Positions 5,968-10,812 of a DNA stretch of 10,812 bases are shown one piece after another. The notes beneath the pieces are model-generated. The model did not search any database and was not told the DNA's origin. It worked only from the letters and a program-made list of their open reading frames with translations. The stretch spans positions 1,009 to 11,820 of the forward strand of contig DIRC01000027.1 of the NCBI GenBank assembly GCA_002427465.1, in the 5' to 3' direction. A program made the position numbers and the translations under genes. How positions within the stretch are numbered: the stretch's first letter is position 1; the number at the start of each line of letters is the position of its first letter. The DNA comes from Clostridiales bacterium UBA5446. GTDB taxonomy: Bacteria > Bacillota > Clostridia > Oscillospirales > Oscillospiraceae.

Positions 5968-6583
5968 ATGGATTTATCATCACCCGGCCGTTTTCGATTG
6001 TCAGCTTACCCTGGCAATGCAGCTTTACCGCTTCGGGCAGGAGCCGCCACTCGGCCTCCTCCATGACGCGGCGGCGGAGGGAGCCGGGCGTATCGTCCGG
6101 CAGTACATCCACAGTTTTCTGCGCGATGATGGGGCCGGGGCCGCCGGAATCGTTGGCGTAATAGGATGTGGCGCCGGTAATTTTGATCCCGCGCTCGATT
6201 GCGGCGGCGCAGACCGCGCCGTCCCGCAGCCCCTCAAAGGCGGGGATAAGGGCCGGGCGGGCGCCGATGACCCGGCCTGAATACAGCCGGGCGGTCCCTT
6301 CGCCGATGGCGGGGAAAAAGTCGGAAAGGATGATCAGGTCAATATCCAGATCCCGCAGCTTGTTCAGCAGAGCCAGGGCAAAGGACGCGCCGTTGGGAAA
6401 TATCGCCTCCTCCACAACATAGCAGGCAAGCCCGGCATTTTTCGCCCGGGTCAGGGCGTAGGCATTCGGGTCGGAGGAGATGACGGTAAGCTCGAAATCA
6501 GGGATTTCATTAAAATAAACACAGTCAATCAGAGCCTGGAGCTTTGCGCCTCCCTCCGAGACCAGTGCGGCGGCTTTTATCAT
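5966..6583 (-). CDS. PurN-like formyltransferase-fold protein with degenerate active site
   Basis: The 205-residue product has the length and layout of PurN (glycinamide ribonucleotide formyltransferase). It opens MIKAAALVSEGGAKLQALID, a variant of the phosphate-binding S-G-G/N-G-x-N-L-Q motif, and contains PALIPAFEGL, GIKITGAT and a late GPIIAQKTVDV. The defining catalytic residues are missing. Where PurN has N-I-H before P-S-L-L-P, this protein has G107-A108-R109. The active-site His region reads TSYYAND, and the conserved D-G-G-P aspartate position reads S-G-G-P-G-P (G148). Canonical transfer of formyl from 10-formyl-THF is therefore doubtful. The ATG at 6583 is chosen because it aligns with the family start and lies 1 nt after the csaB stop; an ATG at 6595 lacks ribosome-site spacing. 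It is co-transcribed with csaB. The fold assignment is good and the function is unknown. Confidence 0.75.
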   Translation of the reverse strand: MIKAAALVSEGGAKLQALIDCVYFNEIPDFELTVISSDPNAYALTRAKNAGLACYVVEEAIFPNGASFALALLNKLRDLDIDLIILSDFFPAIGEGTARLYSGRVIGARPALIPAFEGLRDGAVCAAAIERGIKITGATSYYANDSGGPGPIIAQKTVDVLPDDTPGSLRRRVMEEAEWRLLPEAVKLHCQGKLTIENGRVMINP

Positions 6584-6584
6584 T

Positions 6585-7757
6585 TCAGGACACATCCTTT
6601 CCCAGCAGTTTTTTTACCGTTTCCACGTTACGGCCTTCTATTCCCAGCAATTTTTCTGCCGTTTCCACGTTACGATCTTCCATATCCAGCAGGCGGCGGA
6701 CATTTTTTGCCAGCTCCGCCCTGTTTTGCCGCTGTGCCGCGGCCGAATCGATCAGGGCGCAGAGCATTTCGGCCGTCACGTCCGGAAGTTCCACACAGCC
6801 GCCCTCGACGCAGCGCAGGAATGCGGTAACCTTCGGATCATAGCTGACGCCGACAAGGGGGACGCCCCGACCGGCGGCAAAAATAAGGCCATGCAAACGC
6901 ATGGAAACGACGATCTCCATTCTTGATATCACCCCGATGGCCAGCTCCGGCGGCAGCGGCCCGGGCAGAGCGCGGTATGGGGTTTCCGACAGGCCGGCGA
7001 TGACGGCCTTTGCGGCGTCGCTGTCGTTGCGGTGATTGATGGAGAGAAAAAGCGGCGTCAGGCCGTATTTTTCATGGCCGTATCGGGCGGCGGCGGAAAA
7101 AGCCGGTGCTTTTTCCATAAACCCGGGCCATCGCCGCAGGGCAAAGCAGAGATACCGCCCTTGTGGGTCCGCGCCGCTTTCGGACATGACGGCGTCAATC
7201 TCCGCCTCCGGCGCCGGCGGGAGGGTGAGGGCCGGGTCCGAGGCCAGGATGATTTCCGGCGCAGTCACGCCGAACTTCTCCAATTGGGCCATGCTGTCCG
7301 GCTCCCGGAGCGTGATGGCGTCCACACATCGGTTCAGTACGCGGCGGGTGAGCCGAATATCGCCTTTGTAAAGCACGGGGCCGATCCCGCAGCCGTACAT
7401 CAGCACACGGCAGCCGAGGCGCTTGGCGGCCCGGATGGTGAAAAGATAAAACCAGAGGCTTCTGCGGCTGGTAACATCCTGGATCAGGCTGCCGCCGCCG
7501 TTAATGTAGAGGGCGGTTTGGCGGGCTGCCCGCAGAAAACCGAAAATGTTCAGGGTATGGATGGTGCGGACGCCAAAGCGCACCCTTGTGCCCTCCGGAT
7601 CGCGGGTAAGCACGGTTATAGGCATGGCGGGGTCTATTGCGCGCATTTCGCGTATGATAGCTTCCAGGATAGCCTCATCCCCCGCGTTGCCCATGCCGTA
7701 GGCTCCGCAGATGATGACGCCTGACTTATCGTTTTGTTTTGATCCCGCTTTTGTCAT
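6585..7757 (-). CDS. csaB: Polysaccharide pyruvyl transferase CsaB
   Basis: The 390-residue product transfers pyruvate from phosphoenolpyruvate to a cell-wall polysaccharide. In Bacillus this creates the ketal that SLH-domain S-layer proteins bind. Motifs are GAYGMGNAGDEAIL (18-31), INGGGSLIQDVTSRRSLWFYL (85-105), YGCGIGP (121-127), SDPALTL, SMRLHGLIFAA (285-295) and SYDPKV (305-310), all typical of the PS_pyruv_trans/CsaB group. The ATG at 7757 is preceded by AAGGGA at suitable spacing; an upstream in-frame start at 7817 would overlap the -35 box of its own promoter. The C-terminus carries a 14-residue tandem repeat (about 358-385) that extends the protein beyond the usual length of about 360. 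The purN-like gene follows after 1 nt. SLH proteins are not in the window, so the S-layer link is by family only. Confidence 0.9.
   Translation of the reverse strand: MTKAGSKQNDKSGVIICGAYGMGNAGDEAILEAIIREMRAIDPAMPITVLTRDPEGTRVRFGVRTIHTLNIFGFLRAARQTALYINGGGSLIQDVTSRRSLWFYLFTIRAAKRLGCRVLMYGCGIGPVLYKGDIRLTRRVLNRCVDAITLREPDSMAQLEKFGVTAPEIILASDPALTLPPAPEAEIDAVMSESGADPQGRYLCFALRRWPGFMEKAPAFSAAARYGHEKYGLTPLFLSINHRNDSDAAKAVIAGLSETPYRALPGPLPPELAIGVISRMEIVVSMRLHGLIFAAGRGVPLVGVSYDPKVTAFLRCVEGGCVELPDVTAEMLCALIDSAAAQRQNRAELAKNVRRLLDMEDRNVETAEKLLGIEGRNVETVKKLLGKDVS
6601..6684. repeat. 42-bp tandem repeat at the csaB 3' end
   Basis: Two adjacent 42-bp units (6601-6642 and 6643-6684) match at 35 of 42 positions by my count. 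On the minus strand they encode MEDRNVETAEKLLG and IEGRNVETVKKLLG in frame. A few bases of a third unit (TCCAGCAGG) may follow. The repeat keeps the csaB frame. Confidence 0.9.
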
Positions 7758-7769
7758 TGGCCGTTTCCC

Positions 7770-7798
7770 TTGCAAATCAGATAAAAGTATTATACAAT
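7770..7798 (+). promoter_or_regulatory. Promoter of the glycosyltransferase operon
   Basis: TTGCAA (7770-7775) and TACAAT (7793-7798) are separated by 17 nt. The start is expected near 7805, leaving a leader of about 35 nt. The -10 box overlaps that of the opposing csaB promoter by two bases. Confidence 0.65.
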
Positions 7799-7817
7799 CT
7801 TCAAATAGTGAGGTCAA
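7789..7817 (-). promoter_or_regulatory. Promoter of csaB and the purN-like gene
   Basis: On the minus strand TTGACC (7817-7812) and a perfect TATAAT (7794-7789) are separated by 17 nt, close to the ideal sigma-A promoter. The start is expected near 7782, about 25 nt before the csaB ATG. It is interlocked with the plus-strand promoter at 7770-7798. Confidence 0.8.
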
Positions 7818-7839
7818 GTTCTTCGGGGAGAATTACTGA

Positions 7840-8889
7840 ATGAAGCGTATTGCCGTATTCCAAAGCGATCTGAATGTCGGCGGCATCCAGAAAGCGCTGC
7901 TGAATATACTCGACGAGATCGATTACAGCCGCTGCCAGGTCGATTTGTATCTATTTGAGGATAAGTGTTTTTTTGACCTGCCTGTACAGGATAACCTGAA
8001 TGTGATTTTTAAAAAGCCCTGGCCCTTCCTTAACCGGCTGGTTTATTTCGATATTCTGCGCCTCCTGGCAAAGCCGGTGACGCGGAAGGAATACGATGTG
8101 GCTGTGGATTTTAACAGCTACCGCAGCGAGTGTTCCGTGGGGGCCGTGCTGGTCAATGCAAAAAAACGCGTCATGTGGATACATAACGACGTGGAGATCA
8201 AGCGGCGGAACGAGTGGAAATACAGGGTGCTTTGGCATTTTTTCCGGCGGAAATTTCGCTTTTTTGACGAATTTGCGGCGGTGTCCCCCGGGGTCATAGA
8301 CGGCTTTCGCCGCTGTTCCGGGATCTATGACAAGAAGATTACCGCGATCCCCAACCGGATCAACACGGAAGAAATCTTCCGCAAAGCCGAGGAGCCGGTG
8401 GATTTCGAACCGGACCCGGCATGCTACAACCTCTGTACCATGGGCAGGCTGTGTCACCAGAAGGGGTTTGATATCCTGATGGGATATATGGCGCAGGTGG
8501 TGGCCAGACGGCCGGATATGCGGCTTTATGTCCTTGGGGACGGGCCGGACAGGGAGAAGCTGACGCGGCAGATTGCACATCTGGGGCTTTCCGGCTTTGT
8601 CACCCTCATGGGCAATAAGGCAAATCCTTTCCCCTATCTGGATAAGATGGACGGCTTTGTCCTCACCTCACGCTACGAGGGACAGGGCCTTGTCATATGG
8701 GAGGCCAAGACCCTTGGCCTTGAGGTGTTTATTACTGAAAATCTGGTGAAATACAATCCCACCGTGGCGGGCTACACGGATATTGCGGAGGCGCTGTGCG
8801 GCGCGCGCAGGAAGGAAAAAAAGCGTGACGATCTGACGGCATACAACAGCCTGATCGGGGAACGACTCAAAAAGGTGCTTGAACTATGA
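7840..8889 (+). CDS. Glycosyltransferase family 4 (GT-B fold)
   Basis: The 349-residue product is a retaining glycosyltransferase expected to use a nucleotide-sugar donor at the inner face of the membrane. The N-terminal domain has the GT4 glycine turn NVGGIQKAL (12-20) and an IHND motif (114-117). The C-terminal donor domain has MGRLCHQKGFD (201-211), VLGDGPDREKL (231-241) and the EX7E pair E280/E288 in RYEGQGLVIWE. No signal peptide or membrane segment is seen. GGGGAG (7825-7830) is 9 nt before the ATG. Its stop overlaps the next ATG by four bases. Its location divergent from csaB suggests a cell-wall polysaccharide or teichoic-acid-like glycan as acceptor, but the sugar and acceptor cannot be read from the sequence. 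Confidence 0.88.
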   Translation: MKRIAVFQSDLNVGGIQKALLNILDEIDYSRCQVDLYLFEDKCFFDLPVQDNLNVIFKKPWPFLNRLVYFDILRLLAKPVTRKEYDVAVDFNSYRSECSVGAVLVNAKKRVMWIHNDVEIKRRNEWKYRVLWHFFRRKFRFFDEFAAVSPGVIDGFRRCSGIYDKKITAIPNRINTEEIFRKAEEPVDFEPDPACYNLCTMGRLCHQKGFDILMGYMAQVVARRPDMRLYVLGDGPDREKLTRQIAHLGLSGFVTLMGNKANPFPYLDKMDGFVLTSRYEGQGLVIWEAKTLGLEVFITENLVKYNPTVAGYTDIAEALCGARRKEKKRDDLTAYNSLIGERLKKVLEL

Positions 8890-10031
8890 CCAGAATGTAT
8901 CTTATCCGCCATGCCGAGGCGGAAGGGAACCTCTATCGGCGGGCTCAGGGGCATTGGGATGGAAAGGTCACCGCCCTGGGCAAAAAACAGATTGACGCCC
9001 TTGAGGCGCGGTTCAGGGATATACAGATCGACGCCCTGTATTCCAGTGATCTGTCCCGGGCGGTAGAGACGGCCGGGGCGGTGGCTCGGGGCCGCGGCCT
9101 GGAGATCGTAACCATGCCGCAGCTTCGGGAAATGTGCATGGGGGCCTGGGAGGGCCAGTCGTGGGGAGACATCGCATGGCGCTGGCCGGAACAGATGGCA
9201 TATTTCAACAATGATCCGGGAAAACTCAGCGTTCCCGGGGGAGAGAGCTTCTCACAGCTCCAGGCGCGCATCGGAGGCGCGCTGATGGGCATTGCAGAAA
9301 AACATGACGGGCAGACGGTTGCCGTGGTGACCCACGGTATGGCCATCCGGTGTTTCCTCTGCGGGGTCATGGGGCTGTGCTCAGCAGATATCGGCGGCGT
9401 GCTGCACGGGGATAATACCAGCGTTTCCCTGCTGGAAATCGCCGACGGTAAAGTCCGGGTGCTGTTTTATAACGACAACAGCCATCTGGGGGAGACGCTT
9501 TCCACCTTCGCCCGCCAGAAATGGTGGCGGAAGGATGCCGGAACGGACTATGCCAACCTGCGCTTTGTACCGCTGGATCTTAAGGACAAGGCCAATGCGG
9601 AGCTTTACCGTAAAAGCTACGCGGACGCATGGACGGCATCCCACGGGAGCGCCTCGGGCTTTGTGCCGGGCGTGTATCTGGCCGCCGCCCGCGAGCATGT
9701 CAGGGAAACGCCCGAATCCCTGGTCAAGGTCATGAGCGGAGACCGTTTCGCCGGCGTAATTGAGCTGAACCCGGAGCGGGGGAAAAAAGGCGGATGCGGA
9801 TGGATCAGCCTGTTTTACCTGGCGCCGGAATTTCGGGGAAAAGGATATGGCGTACAGCTTCTGGGCTATTCCGCCGCGTTTTATTTCCTGCGCGACCGAT
9901 CCTGCATTCGGCTCCATGCCGCCGTGACGAATCATACGGCGATTGCCTTTTATAAAAAGCACGGGTTCCGCGAAATCGCCGTGGAGCAGGGCGTGTCCTC
10001 GGATCAGCTCCTGATGGAGAAAGCAATATGA
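8886..10031 (+). CDS. Histidine phosphatase - GNAT acetyltransferase fusion
   Basis: The 381-residue product has two domains. Residues 1-205 are a phosphoglycerate-mutase-like histidine phosphatase: the RHAEAEGN motif with phospho-histidine H9, SSDLSRA (R58), REMCMGAWEG (E82) and VVTHGMAIR with second histidine H150. Residues about 225-381 are a GNAT acyltransferase. They include a central strand region around 303-312, the acetyl-CoA-binding motif RGKGYG (317-322), and VTNHTAIAFYKKHGF (347-361) containing the usual N and Y. Both active sites look intact. The start overlaps the glycosyltransferase stop (ATGA) with AAAGGTG upstream, and its stop overlaps the next ATG. The substrates are unknown; placement suggests a phosphorylated and acetylatable sugar or small metabolite made with the neighbouring glycosyltransferase. 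Confidence 0.88.
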   Translation: MTRMYLIRHAEAEGNLYRRAQGHWDGKVTALGKKQIDALEARFRDIQIDALYSSDLSRAVETAGAVARGRGLEIVTMPQLREMCMGAWEGQSWGDIAWRWPEQMAYFNNDPGKLSVPGGESFSQLQARIGGALMGIAEKHDGQTVAVVTHGMAIRCFLCGVMGLCSADIGGVLHGDNTSVSLLEIADGKVRVLFYNDNSHLGETLSTFARQKWWRKDAGTDYANLRFVPLDLKDKANAELYRKSYADAWTASHGSASGFVPGVYLAAAREHVRETPESLVKVMSGDRFAGVIELNPERGKKGGCGWISLFYLAPEFRGKGYGVQLLGYSAAFYFLRDRSCIRLHAAVTNHTAIAFYKKHGFREIAVEQGVSSDQLLMEKAI

Positions 10032-10812
10032 TTGCAAGAATACGAAAGGTCAGTTTGCCGGAAAAAAGCAGGATACTGGCTGTTTCGGATATCCACGGCG
10101 AACTGGATTATTTTAAAGGGCTTCTGGAAAAAATCGGCTTCGGCGCCGGAGACGCGCTGATTATCGTCGGCGATATGCTGGAAAAAGGGCCCCGCAGCCT
10201 GGATACGCTGCGCTTTATTATGGAGCTTTCCAAAACCGGGACGGTGTTTCCCCTGCTGGGTAATTGCGATGAATGGGATCGCGCCGTGGACGAAAACGAC
10301 ACGTGGAGCGAAAGCTACGTCCGCTCGTATCTTGTGAAAAACACCTTCCGTTATCCGGGGCTGCTTGCACAGATGTGCGCGGAGATCGGCTTCGCGACGG
10401 GGCCGGACATGAATCTCGGGAAGATGAAGGCCGCGCTGCGGGAGGCTTTCGCCCCGGAATTCCGTTTTCTGAAGGGCCTGCCACATGTGATCGAGACGGC
10501 GCATTACACGTTCGTGCACGGCGGCCCGCCAAAGGGCGACCCGAAAACATGGGATGCGTGGGCATGCATGAAAAACGACGATTTTCTGAGGCAGGACCGG
10601 CATCTGGACAAATGGGCGGTGGTTGGCCACTGGCCCGTTGTGCTTTATTGCGGCGATCTGCCCTGCGCCAACCCGATCATAGACCGGGAGAGAAAAATCA
10701 TCAGCATCGACGGCGGCTGCGTGCTCAAGGACGACGGGCAGCTTAACGCGCTGATCATACCGCAGCCGGACAGCGAGAATTTTTCCTATGAAGCTTACGA
10801 CCCGTTCCCGGT
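10028..10812 (+). CDS. PPP-type metallophosphatase, 3' end cut by window
   Basis: The frame is open from the ATG at 10028 to the window end: 261 residues visible, stop not seen. It has calcineurin-like/PPP motifs: VSDIHGEL (D21, H23), VGDMLEKGP (D49), LLGNCDEW (N79, C80, D81), VHGGPP (H164) and VVGHWPV (H201). It resembles Ser/Thr-phosphatase-like or ApaH/PrpE-like enzymes of bacteria. The GNHE/GNHD histidine that usually acts as general acid is a cysteine here. The start overlaps the upstream stop in ATGA, so it is the third gene of a translationally coupled operon. Substrates could be phosphoproteins, dinucleotides or sugar phosphates; the sequence does not decide. It is probably near its C-terminus at the window edge. 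Confidence 0.85.
   Translation, partial: MIARIRKVSLPEKSRILAVSDIHGELDYFKGLLEKIGFGAGDALIIVGDMLEKGPRSLDTLRFIMELSKTGTVFPLLGNCDEWDRAVDENDTWSESYVRSYLVKNTFRYPGLLAQMCAEIGFATGPDMNLGKMKAALREAFAPEFRFLKGLPHVIETAHYTFVHGGPPKGDPKTWDAWACMKNDDFLRQDRHLDKWAVVGHWPVVLYCGDLPCANPIIDRERKIISIDGGCVLKDDGQLNALIIPQPDSENFSYEAYDPFP

Noticed and set aside
7032..7724. 230-codon plus-strand frame antisense to csaB
   Set aside because: There is no ribosome site, the composition is low-quality, and csaB on the other strand carries clear family motifs and a promoter.
9381..10630. Overlapping minus-strand frames opposite the fusion and phosphatase genes
   Set aside because: They are shadows of the real plus-strand genes and lack ribosome sites or motifs.

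Overview
The window looks chromosomal and comes from a moderately GC-rich anaerobic Firmicute, most likely a clostridium of the Oscillospiraceae/Ruminococcaceae type. This is inferred from gene content: a YmdB phosphodiesterase, a short SbcD/SbcC-like (YhaO/YhaN-like) pair, a Noc-type ParB paralogue, a YtxH-like mini-protein, a DUF378 protein and CsaB. Strong AAGGAG-type ribosome sites fit the same picture. No insertion sequence, phage gene, CRISPR array or rRNA is visible.

Left part (1-770). A gene-poor stretch holds a plus-strand hairpin terminator and a doubtful two-ORF arrangement. It is followed by a minus-strand tRNA-Arg(ACG) with its own promoter and terminator, then a small minus-strand YtxH-like gene. 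Region 770-4523 is a plus-strand operon of three tightly overlapping genes: YmdB-like phosphodiesterase, SbcD-like nuclease and SbcC-like ATPase with a membrane hairpin. It ends at a bidirectional terminator shared with the convergent gene noc (5395-4583, minus). The 310-base gap upstream of noc contains an intrinsic terminator on the minus strand, a plausible minus-strand promoter and a hairpin. These suggest an unannotated small RNA of about 100 nt or an attenuated noc leader. A small plus-strand DUF378 membrane protein follows.

Right part (5966-10812). Two divergent transcription units leave a short region where two good sigma-A-like promoters face away from each other with overlapping -10 boxes. 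Leftward runs csaB (polysaccharide pyruvyl transferase), with a purN-like gene 1 nt after it. That PurN-like protein has lost the residues that define the formyltransferase active site. Rightward runs a GT4 glycosyltransferase, a histidine-phosphatase/GNAT fusion and a PPP-type metallophosphatase that is cut by the window end; each junction is a 4-base ATGA overlap. Pyruvylation, glycosyl transfer, acetyl transfer and phosphate removal side by side suggest a cell-envelope glycan decoration locus, but this is inference.

The best leads are the degenerate PurN paralogue, the candidate RNA upstream of noc, the interlocked divergent promoters and the phosphatase-acetyltransferase fusion in a coupled operon.
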